From Calditrichota bacterium (GTDB lineage: Bacteria > Zhuqueibacterota > Zhuqueibacteria > Zhuqueibacterales > Geothermadaptataceae): a stretch of DNA of 64,000 nucleotides. The notes beneath the pieces were generated by a model that was given only the letters and a program-made list of their open reading frames with translations, searched no databases and had not been told where the DNA came from. Positions 18,314 through 27,080 of this stretch are shown here, one piece after another. Position 1 is the first letter of the stretch; each line of letters opens with the position of its first letter. The position numbers were made by a program, and so were the translations under genes. Location: the NCBI GenBank assembly GCA_008501765.1, contig QQUE01000002.1, positions 180,336 to 244,335 of the forward strand, in the 5' to 3' direction.

Positions 18314-19216
18314 TTAGTTTTGACTTTCCAATTCGCGCAAACCCCAATATATTGGCTCTACTAAATTGCACTGAACAGGGGACCGAATTGCGCTGGCTGC
18401 TTTTTCAGCGGTTTTTCGATCTGAAAATATACCAAAAACTGTTGATCCACTTCCGGATAAACTGGCATAATCGGCACCCAAACTGTAAAGCATTGCTTTC
18501 AATGCTTTCAGTTGGGGGTATTCCAAAAAGACAATTTCTTCAAAATCATTTTCAATATTTTCGCGCCAGGCAGCAAGGCTAGTCTTGGATACAAACGAAC
18601 CTAAATTAATATTCCTGGATTTTCTTATCAAGTCCAATCTAACTTTTGAATAAGCCCAATGCGTCGAAACGGATATTCCTGGGCTCACCAAAAGTATCTT
18701 AAAATCAAATTTATTTTCAATTGAACTCAACTTTTCACCAATTCCCGTGGCGAAAACCAATCCACCATCAATGAAAAACGGGACATCGGCTCCGAGCTTT
18801 GCGCCCAATATCCGTAATTGAGCTGAATTCAGTGGGCACCCGAGCGCATGATTTATTCCCAAAAGCGCGACGGCAGCATTGCTACTACCTCCACCCAATC
18901 CGGCACCAATTGGGATTTTTTTCTCCAAAGTTATGGAGACCGAGATGTTTGTTTCTATTTTTGCTAAAAATAGACTGGCCGCTCTGTAAACCAGATTCTC
19001 TTTATCAGAATGCAGTTCAGGATTGCCACTAACAGCCAAATCAATAGTGGTGTTTCCGGATTTGCTAAACTCAAAATGCAAGTAATCACACAATCCAACT
19101 TGCTGGAATACCGTCGCCAATTCGTGGTAACCATCCAAACGCTTTCCCGTTATATGAAGGCCCAAATTTATCTTGGCATATGACGGCAAACTGAACCGCA
19201 GATTGGAGGGGATCAT
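18314..19216 (-). CDS. ispE: 4-diphosphocytidyl-2-C-methyl-D-erythritol kinase
   Basis: A 300-residue GHMP kinase. It has SYAKINLGLHITGKRLDGYHEL at the N-terminus, the ATP-binding loop PIGAGLGGGSSNAA near residue 103, and the C-terminal SLSGSGSTVFGIF motif. It phosphorylates CDP-methylerythritol in the MEP isoprenoid pathway, so the organism makes isoprenoids by that route. It is the first gene of the ispE-spoVG-tRNA-prs-rplY-pth run. Confidence 0.96.
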   Translation of the reverse strand: MIPSNLRFSLPSYAKINLGLHITGKRLDGYHELATVFQQVGLCDYLHFEFSKSGNTTIDLAVSGNPELHSDKENLVYRAASLFLAKIETNISVSITLEKKIPIGAGLGGGSSNAAVALLGINHALGCPLNSAQLRILGAKLGADVPFFIDGGLVFATGIGEKLSSIENKFDFKILLVSPGISVSTHWAYSKVRLDLIRKSRNINLGSFVSKTSLAAWRENIENDFEEIVFLEYPQLKALKAMLYSLGADYASLSGSGSTVFGIFSDRKTAEKAASAIRSPVQCNLVEPIYWGLRELESQN

Positions 19217-19608
19217 GTAGTACTTTTTAAAATAAACCTACAATTTATTTGTATTGGAAATTGATTCAATCAATTTAATGGATGGAAAATACTTTTACAT
19301 TCCATTTTTACCCGACAAGGCTGAATAAAATTGAACAATTTGGAATTGAGAATTCGCGCATTCCCGTAACCACATTTTCCAAAAAGCATTCTATAAGCCA
19401 ATGATTATTTGCTCTATAAAATAAATGAAAACAATGATATTCAATGGGATATAAAAAAGAACGTCTCAAAGTATATAAATTACAACTTATTGTCAACTAT
19501 TTTAATAGGTTACTTTATATAAAATAAGAAAAACTTGCATATTGGCTAAGGTATCTTTAAATTTTATGTCTTTTAATCAAGCGAAAAACCTGAGAAATTA
19601 GAATCAAT
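19217..19608. other. Divergent intergenic region, no gene seen
   Basis: A 392-base A+T-rich gap separates the divergent ispE and lpxH genes. Both need promoters here; a candidate for ispE is listed at 19470-19496. I see no RNA gene, repeat or small coding frame with a ribosome site. Confidence 0.6.
19470..19496 (-). promoter_or_regulatory. Candidate sigma-70-type promoter for the ispE operon
   Basis: On the minus strand a perfect TTGACA (19496-19491) is followed after 15 bases by TATACT (19475-19470). The spacing is shorter than the optimal 17. It would give a leader of roughly 240 bases before ispE. Confidence 0.35.
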
Positions 19609-20388
19609 ATGCCAAATTCAGCAATTTTCCTTTCCGATGCACATATTGGCGCAAACAGCCTGTCTGATGATAAAGCAAGGGAGCGAAAATTAATTCAATT
19701 TCTTGAACATTTTGCAGAACTTAATACTGACATATATATAGTAGGCGATCTGTACGAATTTTGGTTTGAATACAAGGAAGTTATCCCAAACAAAAATATT
19801 CCGTTGCTGGCATGCTTATACAGGTTGGCTGAAGGCAATGCCCAGGTTCATTATATCCGTGGGAACCATGATTTATGGATTGGCTCCTTTTTCAGTGACG
19901 AACTGGGCATCGCTGTTCACAAAACTGCGATCGCGGTAAAAAGCGGCAACAAAAACATTTATGTGACCCACGGAGATGGGCTGGCCGCTCAGGACTCCGG
20001 ATACCGATTGTTAAAAAGAATTTTCACCAACAAACTGAATATCAAGCTTTTTAGATGGATCCACCCAGACTTAGGTATTCCGTTAGCAAAAAAATTTAGC
20101 CAGGTCAGCCGTGACAAAGGTGAGCCGGATTTTGCATGGGAAACACAATACCGCGAGTTCGCCATATCAAAGCTGCTGGAAAATTTTGACGGCTTTATTA
20201 TGGGACATACACACTGGCCACTTCATGAAATTCTCTCGCAGAAGCATTATATCAATTTGGGAGACTGGATCAACCATTTTACTTATTGTGAAGCCATCGA
20301 TGGTAATTTAACACTTAAACAATGGCCATCGAAAAAAGTATACCAGGAGGCCAAGATCCGAACGGATTTTGACCACCATTTTAAATAG
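19609..20388 (+). CDS. lpxH: UDP-2,3-diacylglucosamine diphosphatase (LpxH-like)
   Basis: A 259-residue calcineurin-like phosphoesterase. The metal ligands are all visible: DAH near the start (FLSDAHIGA), GDLYEFWFEY, GNHDLW, THGDG and GHTHWP. The EFWFE and RGNHD contexts are those of LpxH, which cleaves UDP-2,3-diacylglucosamine to lipid X in lipid A synthesis at the inner membrane. This implies an LPS-type outer membrane. LpxH2-type relatives of uncertain function share these motifs, so substrate identity is not fully certain. Confidence 0.85.
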   Translation: MPNSAIFLSDAHIGANSLSDDKARERKLIQFLEHFAELNTDIYIVGDLYEFWFEYKEVIPNKNIPLLACLYRLAEGNAQVHYIRGNHDLWIGSFFSDELGIAVHKTAIAVKSGNKNIYVTHGDGLAAQDSGYRLLKRIFTNKLNIKLFRWIHPDLGIPLAKKFSQVSRDKGEPDFAWETQYREFAISKLLENFDGFIMGHTHWPLHEILSQKHYINLGDWINHFTYCEAIDGNLTLKQWPSKKVYQEAKIRTDFDHHFK

Positions 20389-20558
20389 GCATCTCTCATT
20401 TCGAAAATCGAGATTTACCACAACAAATATGGATTCCAATGAATTTATATGTTTTCCGGCTATCGAACCGGAATAAAAAAATGAAACCACTGAAATTTTA
20501 CAGTGTTTATATAAATGAAATTCCAACAATTTAAACGAGGAATGTGGGGCACTTCACT

Positions 20559-22694
20559 ATGTCAAAAAAAATATTAGTTTGGCTTATAATTTTCCTGATT
20601 TGTTTAACTGTCGGATATACCGGCTTCAATTTTCTTAACTCCGGCCTCCCCTCACTCTCAAAACTGGAAGACTACAAACCAAGTCTCGCATCCAAAGTAT
20701 TTTCCCGCAATCTTGAACTTATTCATGAATTTTATTATCAGGAACGCCGGACTTACACTCCAATCGAAGAATTGCCTCCATTCATGTGGCAGGCTATTGT
20801 TTCAATTGAAGATAGAAGATTTTTTAAACATTGGGGTTTGGATCCCGTTCGCAACATTAAAGCGATATTTGTAAATATTATGGCACTTGGGATTGAAGAA
20901 GGTGCGAGCACATTAACCCAGCAATTGGCCCGCCAGCTTTATATGGAGCAAAGCCTTGAAAAAACTTTTTCGCGGAAGATTAGAGAACAAATTACAGCTG
21001 TTGAAATTGAACGAACTTACACGAAACGCGAAATCCTTGATATCTATCTTAATTACATGAACTATGGCCACGGATCCTATGGCGTCCATGCCGCTGCAAA
21101 ATTTTATTTCGGAAAAGATGCACGTAAATTAAACATTCAGGAATGCGCCATGCTCGCAGGCTTGCTGCAGCGGCCCGCCAGCCTTAGCCCCTACGTCAAT
21201 AGCGATAGAGCCAAACGACGAAGAAATCTTGTCCTGGCAGCTATGAACAAAATGAACTATTTGACCGATGAACAATACATTGAAACCCGGGATAGCGAAC
21301 TTGGCGTTCTGGCGGAAAAACCAACAAAAGCGAGTGGTGTCGCACCTTATTTTATCGAACATATTCGACAGGAGCTGGGAAAACGCTATGGCATGGATTT
21401 ATACAAAGCCGGACTAAAAATTTACACGACTTTAGACACACGCGCTCAGTTTCTTGCCGAAGAAATCAGCAAAACACAAATCGAAGTCATGCAGGTGAGA
21501 ACCAACCGGCGATTGCAAAAAGACCTGGAAGAATTGGAAAAAATCATAACGCCTGACATTCAGCAGCAACTCGATTTGTCTCTGGCACAAATTGCGCGTG
21601 ACACCGTTTTAACAGATTCACTTTTGACAACACTCTCACCAATTCAAATGGGCCTGATCTCCATCGAGCCAAAAACCGGGCATATCCTTGCAATGATTGG
21701 CGGGCGTGATTTCGAAATGTATAAATTCAACCGTGCCACCCAGGCGCAAAGGCAGCCGGGTTCCGCATTTAAGCCTTTCCTCTACACCGCCGTAATCGAC
21801 AATAACTATTCGCCGACGCTGGAATTATTAAACCAGCCCGTCGTCGTTTTTCTCGAAAATGGTCAACGCTGGAGCCCACACAATTATGGTGAAACAATGG
21901 GTGGATTGACCACGATTCGCGAAGGTCTAAAAAGAAGTCTCAATCTAATCTCTGTGCGGCTAATTCAGGAAGTCACCAACCCGATAGTCGTGATCGATTA
22001 TGCGAAAAAAATGGGCATATCAACCGAAATTCCAGCGGTTGATGCCATCGCCCTCGGAGCTGGATCGGTAATTCCTCTTGAAATTACCTCTGCCTACAGT
22101 TCATTCGCCAATCAGGGCGTGCGCATGGAACCAATTACTATCATCCGGGTTGAAGACCAATTTGGTAATATTTTAGAGGAAAACATTCCCCAAGGAAAGG
22201 AAGTATTGCGTAAATCCACGGCCTACATCATGACAGATATGCTGAAATCTGTGCTTGTCGGCGGGACCGGAGCGCGCAGCCGGTGGTTGTATAAATTCTA
22301 TCGGCCGGCCGGTGGAAAAACCGGAACCACCAACGATTATACGGATGCCTGGTTTGTTGGTTTTACACCTCAAATTGCTACCGGCGTCTGGTTTGGTTTT
22401 GACAATCCTGCGCAGCAACTGGGTTCAGGACAAACCGGGACTGTCGTAGCCCTGCCCGTGTGGGCACCCTACATGAAAGCTGTACATGACTCACTCGGTC
22501 TACCGGAAGAAGATTTTATTATGCCGACCGATGTAGTCCGTGAAAAGGTATGCAAAGAATCAAAGCAACTCGCCACACCGGAGTGTCCCGACCCGTATGA
22601 AGAAATATTCATGACAGATTTTGCGCCAAAGAAAAAATGCGAGGTACATTCAACAATTCAAAACCGCACCCCCCGCAGGCGAAGAATTCGTTAA
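20559..22694 (+). CDS. Class A penicillin-binding protein (PBP1A family)
   Basis: A bifunctional peptidoglycan synthase of about 711 residues. After one N-terminal transmembrane helix (about 5-25), the GT51 glycosyltransferase domain (about 45-230) shows EDRRFFKHWG with the catalytic Glu and GASTLTQQLAR. The transpeptidase domain (about 330-660) has the SxxK motif in QPGSAFKPF, SLN (SxN) in KRSLNLIS, and KTGTT. A basic Arg-rich tail closes the protein. I chose the ATG at 20559; a GTG at 20544 is in frame with a GAGG only three bases before it. Confidence 0.95.
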   Translation: MSKKILVWLIIFLICLTVGYTGFNFLNSGLPSLSKLEDYKPSLASKVFSRNLELIHEFYYQERRTYTPIEELPPFMWQAIVSIEDRRFFKHWGLDPVRNIKAIFVNIMALGIEEGASTLTQQLARQLYMEQSLEKTFSRKIREQITAVEIERTYTKREILDIYLNYMNYGHGSYGVHAAAKFYFGKDARKLNIQECAMLAGLLQRPASLSPYVNSDRAKRRRNLVLAAMNKMNYLTDEQYIETRDSELGVLAEKPTKASGVAPYFIEHIRQELGKRYGMDLYKAGLKIYTTLDTRAQFLAEEISKTQIEVMQVRTNRRLQKDLEELEKIITPDIQQQLDLSLAQIARDTVLTDSLLTTLSPIQMGLISIEPKTGHILAMIGGRDFEMYKFNRATQAQRQPGSAFKPFLYTAVIDNNYSPTLELLNQPVVVFLENGQRWSPHNYGETMGGLTTIREGLKRSLNLISVRLIQEVTNPIVVIDYAKKMGISTEIPAVDAIALGAGSVIPLEITSAYSSFANQGVRMEPITIIRVEDQFGNILEENIPQGKEVLRKSTAYIMTDMLKSVLVGGTGARSRWLYKFYRPAGGKTGTTNDYTDAWFVGFTPQIATGVWFGFDNPAQQLGSGQTGTVVALPVWAPYMKAVHDSLGLPEEDFIMPTDVVREKVCKESKQLATPECPDPYEEIFMTDFAPKKKCEVHSTIQNRTPRRRRIR

Positions 22695-23019
22695 GTTCAG
22701 AAAAGCCGGTTGATTATTTTTTTCCAATTGACTGGCCACTTTTTTCACCCTCCGCAATTTTATAGCTGTTCGACTATTTCTGCCTTCCAATGTGTTTGAT
22801 GCACACCCATTTATCAATTAGAAAAATAAGCATTTCACCCGAAAAGGCTTGCCCAATTTAACAAAATAGATTAAATTGTTTAAATTAATTAAATTAACCA
22901 ACAGGCTATCAGCATTCCCATTTAAATTTTCACTTTTTGAATATCAGGCATAACCACATTATTTCTGGAGTCCCTGGATTGAGAAAATTTTTCAGATTTA
23001 AAATTAACCTTTTTATGAG
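22695..23019. other. Intergenic region, no gene seen
   Basis: A 325-base A+T-rich gap between the PBP and the ROK gene, both rightward. I find no convincing hairpin terminator, RNA or small frame; it presumably holds the ROK gene's promoter. Confidence 0.5.
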
Positions 23020-24228
23020 ATGGAGTGTTATTTGCGAACATTAAGAGGAATTAACGAAATTCGCGTTGTTCGAGCGCTTTGCGAAGAAGGCGCTCTTTCG
23101 CGAGCTGCTCTCGCCAATATGTTGAATTTATCTCGCGCGGCCCTCACGATAATAACACAGAAACTGGCTGATAAAAATTTGATTCTCGAAGTTGGAAAAG
23201 GCACATCGACGGATCGCGGTGGCCGCCGCGAAGTTTTGCTTTCCGTAAATCAACGTGCCGGTATCATTCTATCCATTGAACTCGAAGTAGAATACGCACA
23301 ATTTGCCATGATGGATATCAATGCTGCCTTCATTGACCGCGGACGGATAACCTACGCCAAGGAAACCCCGATCGAAAAAATCCTTGATGAAATTATTCTC
23401 AAATTAAAAGCGTTTATCGAAAAAGAAAATATCTACGAAAAACATATTATCGGGGTTGGAATTTGCCTCCCGGGGATACTCGATTACGACAAAGGAACCC
23501 TGCGGGAATCATACACTTTGGGGCGCTGGCAGGACTTTCGACTCCGTGAATACATTGAAAATAATTTAAACTTGCCAACCTTTATCGAAAATGATGTAAA
23601 AGCGTTGACACTGGGTGAATTCCAGTTTGGCGCCGGTAAAAATGTAACCGATCTCGTTTGTTTGTGGATAGGCGACGGCATAGGAGCCGGCATTATCGTT
23701 AACAATCAACTTTTGCACGGCTCCACTTCAAGTGCCGGCGAAATTGGTTATAATGAAGACAAGCTTTTGCTCCTCAAAGAAGATGCCCTTCTGGTAAATG
23801 ATGCTGATAAAAACTGGGGCCAAATTCTTACGCTCAATAATTTACGCTCTGCCGTCCGGCGCGGAAAGGAACAAGGCTGGCAAACTGAACTGGAGATGAA
23901 TGCAACCATCGAACAGATTATCGAGGCAGCAGAGGCCAACGATCCGCTGGCACTGCATTTGTTTAAATTATTCGGCAAAATTTTAGGTTCAGTTTGCTCA
24001 AATTTAATCTACACATTAAATCCACCATTGGTTATTTTAAGTGGTGCTCTCTTCGAAGAATCAACGATTGTGGTTGATGAAATAAGACAATATGTGGCAA
24101 AAGGAATTCTGCGGACACCCATCGAAAGTGTGTCGATAAAATCGGCAAAATTAGGCGAAGAGGCCATGCTGCTCGGTGCCGCAGCGCTCGTTCTCGATGA
24201 TCTTTTCCATTTTCCAGTTTACCATTAA
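23020..24228 (+). CDS. ROK-family transcriptional regulator lacking the zinc motif
   Basis: The 402-residue product has an N-terminal winged helix-turn-helix (about 8-65: INEIRVVRALCEEGALSRAALANMLNLSRAALTIITQKLADKNLI) and a C-terminal ROK domain (about 75-395) with GVGICLPGILDYD, ENDVKALTLGEFQFGAG and LWIGDGIGAGIIVN. ROK repressors such as NagC, Mlc and XylR sense sugars or sugar phosphates. The usual GEIGH and CxCGxxGC zinc cluster is absent; the site reads GEIGYN and the following 30 residues have no Cys. It is probably a sensor/regulator without kinase activity. The ligand and targets are unknown. Confidence 0.85.
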   Translation: MECYLRTLRGINEIRVVRALCEEGALSRAALANMLNLSRAALTIITQKLADKNLILEVGKGTSTDRGGRREVLLSVNQRAGIILSIELEVEYAQFAMMDINAAFIDRGRITYAKETPIEKILDEIILKLKAFIEKENIYEKHIIGVGICLPGILDYDKGTLRESYTLGRWQDFRLREYIENNLNLPTFIENDVKALTLGEFQFGAGKNVTDLVCLWIGDGIGAGIIVNNQLLHGSTSSAGEIGYNEDKLLLLKEDALLVNDADKNWGQILTLNNLRSAVRRGKEQGWQTELEMNATIEQIIEAAEANDPLALHLFKLFGKILGSVCSNLIYTLNPPLVILSGALFEESTIVVDEIRQYVAKGILRTPIESVSIKSAKLGEEAMLLGAAALVLDDLFHFPVYH

Positions 24229-24421
24229 ATTTTTCTCTTTTTCCATTTACAGTTTACAAATTAAAGCCTATTGCAGACAACCGAATGCACGTCATCCTTT
24301 AACATTATAAATATCCAATCTGATTCTGCACCAAATTCACCTGCACCAGAAATTATGTAATAATTGGACATAAACGCATAATAAAACCAATCATTTAGCT
24401 CACGAAAAAAAAGACGGCACT

Positions 24422-25108
24422 ATGGAAGAACGTAAAAATATCCTTTTACAGTTGTTGCAATACCCCATGCTCATTTTATCCATCATCCTCGGCATGGCTC
24501 TCATCAGCTTTCTTTTTCAGATTGATTTCAGCCGTTTGAGCAAGGTCGGCCCCGAAGGCATCGAATTTTACGAAGACAGAGAACGGGAAATTTCCGGCGT
24601 CTTTTCCGATCTTGAAACGCGGATGAATGAACTTGCCTCGAAAGTTGAATTTTTAGAAAGCCGGCTCGCCGAACCTGAACAGGAAAAACTGTTGCAGCGT
24701 GCAATTGAGCAATTTGAAGAGACTCAGATCACTTCAACAAAAACAGCCCAATTGGCGCGCTCGTCATCGCAGGCAAAAGAATCATTATTGGCGGGCCGCT
24801 CCGGCTATATTTGGATTGGCGATTGGGGTGAGAAAAATAAAGCATGGCAGCGACTGACAATCGTTCAAGTTGAGGGCGAAGAGATCCGTCTCGAACCGGA
24901 AGCTATTCTCCCGGGCATGAAGTTTCGTGTGAGCGGAAACATGGTCTTGCGTGATGGTAAACCGGATGATTCCCCCAGCTATTACCGGTCAAAAGAATCA
25001 ATAGGCACGATTCCCAAAGGCAGTAAAATTCTTACGCTGGAATCGCCGGTGCGCTACGATAGAAGATTTACAATCCAGTGTTGGATGAAAGTTGAAGTTC
25101 TTGAATAA
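24422..25108 (+). CDS. Membrane-anchored coiled-coil protein with C-terminal beta domain, unrecognised
   Basis: A 228-residue protein. Visible parts: one hydrophobic helix (about 14-33, YPMLILSIILGMALISFLF), a heptad-like charged helix (about 48-100), a linker, and a compact beta-rich domain (about 125-228, GYIWIGDWGEKNKAWQRLTIVQVEGEEI) with an SH3-like look. No family recognised. It lies upstream of an amidase and two small membrane proteins, but a terminator-like hairpin and a long palindromic element separate them, so a functional link is only suggested by proximity. Confidence 0.6.
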   Translation: MEERKNILLQLLQYPMLILSIILGMALISFLFQIDFSRLSKVGPEGIEFYEDREREISGVFSDLETRMNELASKVEFLESRLAEPEQEKLLQRAIEQFEETQITSTKTAQLARSSSQAKESLLAGRSGYIWIGDWGEKNKAWQRLTIVQVEGEEIRLEPEAILPGMKFRVSGNMVLRDGKPDDSPSYYRSKESIGTIPKGSKILTLESPVRYDRRFTIQCWMKVEVLE

Positions 25109-25130
25109 AAACAAATTCTATTATTGATTA

Positions 25131-25157
25131 GGCCTTTAGCTCTGCGGCCTTTTTCTT
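25131..25157 (+). terminator. Candidate short terminator
   Basis: AGGCC and GGCCT enclose an 11-base loop and are followed by TTTTTC, about 23 bases after the stop of the membrane coiled-coil gene. The stem is only five base pairs. Confidence 0.4.
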
Positions 25158-25167
25158 AAACGGCCTT

Positions 25168-25280
25168 CGAAAAATGGCGTTAAGAACTTTTTGAGAATTT
25201 CCGTTAAGAATCATTTTTTGTTTGAGCGCAGCGAGTTTAAAATGATTTAGGAAATTCTCAAAAAGTTTAGCCATTTTTCG
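25168..25280. repeat. Long imperfect palindrome (113-base hairpin element)
   Basis: Three helices pair exactly: CGAAAAATGGC (25168-25178) with 25270-25280, a 17-base arm (25186-25202) with 25250-25266, and ATCATTTT (25210-25217) with 25239-25246. Between the helices on the left arm the same heptamer GTTAAGA occurs twice (25179-25185 and 25203-25209), facing TTA twice on the right. The loop holds GAGCGCAGCGAG. It looks like a dispersed palindromic repeat or structured RNA rather than chance. This 331-base gap (25109-25439) otherwise contains only the ribosome site of the amidase. Confidence 0.65.
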
Positions 25281-25439
25281 TCAGCCTTGATTTTTTTGTT
25301 TCTTTTTTGATCAAGCAAAAAAGAAAATTCATAACACATTAAAAATTTTGCGATTAGATTAAGTACAGCGGAGCTAAGATCACAATCAATTCTATTATTG
25401 TAAGTCAAATAGCCAATCAATATAAATTCAGGAGGTCAA

Positions 25440-26039
25440 ATGGGGATTATTTGCACAGATGCCGGACACGGCGGAACAGACAGTGGTGCTGCCTGGGGAA
25501 ATATGCTGGAAAAAAATCTCAATTTGGCTTATACACTTTCGCTGAATACAGAACTTAGAAAACGCGGCCATCTGGTTTTTACAACACGGGAGAAGGATGT
25601 GACTTTTCCTCTCGGCACGCGTTGTAAACTGGTTAACAGCCACCATCGGGACAAGCAGCCAGAATTCGATGCGATTATTTCGCTTCATTGCAATGTGGCG
25701 GCAAAAAAAGACCCGCAAACAGGGAAGTATATTGCCTACGCTGACCGCCGGGGTTTTTATGCAATTTACAGCGAAGAATCGGCAAACAGCACCAAACTGG
25801 CGCAATCCATCGCCGATCAGGTCAAAATCAATGGAATTCCCCGCAAACACGAAGGTATGCTGTCAACAATCGCCCTCGGCAGAACTCTCGCCTGGATTCA
25901 CAAAACCGTTCCACCAGCAACATTGCTGGAATTGGGCTTTATGACGAATCCACAGGAATTGGCTGATTTACGAGACCCGGCTTATCTGAAAGTGATGGTT
26001 AAAAGTGTCGCTGATGGCGTAGAAAATTTTATCAAATAA
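25440..26039 (+). CDS. N-acetylmuramoyl-L-alanine amidase, signal-less (Amidase_3)
   Basis: A 199-residue single-domain zinc amidase that cuts the bond between N-acetylmuramic acid and L-Ala. Zinc ligands are H10 (TDAGHGG), E24 and H83 (SLHCN); the catalytic Glu is in LLELGFMTNPQE near residue 165. There is no signal peptide: the catalytic fold starts at residue 2. That is unlike cell-wall amidases AmiA/B/C but normal for phage-type endolysins, which reach the wall through a holin. A perfect AGGAGGT ribosome site precedes the ATG. It is followed at 15 bases by a two-helix membrane protein gene. Confidence 0.9.
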   Translation: MGIICTDAGHGGTDSGAAWGNMLEKNLNLAYTLSLNTELRKRGHLVFTTREKDVTFPLGTRCKLVNSHHRDKQPEFDAIISLHCNVAAKKDPQTGKYIAYADRRGFYAIYSEESANSTKLAQSIADQVKINGIPRKHEGMLSTIALGRTLAWIHKTVPPATLLELGFMTNPQELADLRDPAYLKVMVKSVADGVENFIK

Positions 26040-26054
26040 AACTTAGAGGGAAAT

Positions 26055-26444
26055 ATGGGAAATACTTCAGGTAAACCAAGCAATTGGCTGCTAAAAAACT
26101 CAAGCGGTTACCCGGATTTCTTATTTACGATATTAACATATTCGATGCTGCTCTTATTATTCGTCACTATTTGTTGGGTAGGATTCGGAATTTTATCGTT
26201 TAAATATGCCGGAACGGATAAAGCAGAAACTTTATTAAAAGTGATGGGTAGCATGCAAACCGGACTAATTTCACTCGTGGGCGTAGTTTTTGGTCTCGCC
26301 GGCAGTTATACCGTGCGGCGCTTCAAGCGCGATGAACATACGGTGGAACTACAGGCTTTGAATGGAACGGGTCACGGTGATTCCCCACCAAAAATTGCAA
26401 CGGAAGACAACCTACAGCTTGTTGAAGACGAGGAGGACATTTAA
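26055..26444 (+). CDS. Small two-helix membrane protein (holin-like topology), unrecognised
   Basis: A 129-residue protein with hydrophobic helices at about residues 21-50 and 73-92, followed by a basic RRFKRDEH stop-transfer and a polar tail. The size, two-helix topology and charged tail, directly after a signal-less amidase gene, recall phage holins; no sequence family is recognised. Its TAA overlaps the ATG of the next gene (TAATG), so the two are translationally coupled. Confidence 0.65.
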   Translation: MGNTSGKPSNWLLKNSSGYPDFLFTILTYSMLLLLFVTICWVGFGILSFKYAGTDKAETLLKVMGSMQTGLISLVGVVFGLAGSYTVRRFKRDEHTVELQALNGTGHGDSPPKIATEDNLQLVEDEEDI

Positions 26445-27007
26445 TGAATTTTTCAGCTTATATCGATTTGGCCATTCTCGCTGTTCCATTTTTAATTGCA
26501 CTATATATTATTATCCGCTTCGTGGCGCCAAAGCGGCCAAAACTTGGCTTGGCCCTGGTGGGAATAACAGGAATTCTTGGCGGTATTTTAATCAAACGCC
26601 GGATGAATAAAATTTTTGCTGTTGAAGAAAAAATTGCCGAGGACAGCGAACCGATGCGAAAATTTAAAAACCGGCAAAAAAGACGCAACGAATCGGTCAT
26701 TGCAAATGATGAGGCTACTAAATTATTGCAAGAACAACGTGACAAGCTCGCTAAACACAGCGAAAAAAACGCGACAAAAATAGCCATTCTGGATAAAGAA
26801 ATTGCCGAACGCCAGGAACTTTCCACGAAATTATTGCAGGATGCCGATGCCCTGTTGACGCCGGGAAATTCAGGTGATGGCAGCCGGTCCGTAAACACTG
26901 CCGGAACCATAGAAACGGATCAGGAAGAAATGCCCTCATCTGAAGAAAATGGTTCAAATTTCCCGATGCGCAAGTTGCGTGGTTTTAGCTTAACTGAAGT
27001 AAAATGA
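26444..27007 (+). CDS. Membrane protein with two N-terminal helices and a cytoplasmic or periplasmic coiled coil, unrecognised
   Basis: The 187-residue product has hydrophobic helices at about 7-27 and 33-50, then a long charged coiled coil (about 55-135, rich in Glu, Lys, Ala, Leu), and a polar Ser/Thr/Glu tail. No family is recognised. Third gene of the amidase unit, sharing one base with the gene before it. A role in envelope spanning (spanin-like) is a guess from context only. Confidence 0.65.
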   Translation: MNFSAYIDLAILAVPFLIALYIIIRFVAPKRPKLGLALVGITGILGGILIKRRMNKIFAVEEKIAEDSEPMRKFKNRQKRRNESVIANDEATKLLQEQRDKLAKHSEKNATKIAILDKEIAERQELSTKLLQDADALLTPGNSGDGSRSVNTAGTIETDQEEMPSSEENGSNFPMRKLRGFSLTEVK

Positions 27008-27080
27008 TGCGTCACTGCAAGCATGAGCGAGGCATTGCAGGGTAAAATTCATTTTATAAATATAAGAGGTTGAATTAAAA

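Noticed and set aside
24422..27007. An integrated prophage
   Set aside because: Only lysis-like genes are present; there is no integrase, terminase, capsid, tail or attachment site.
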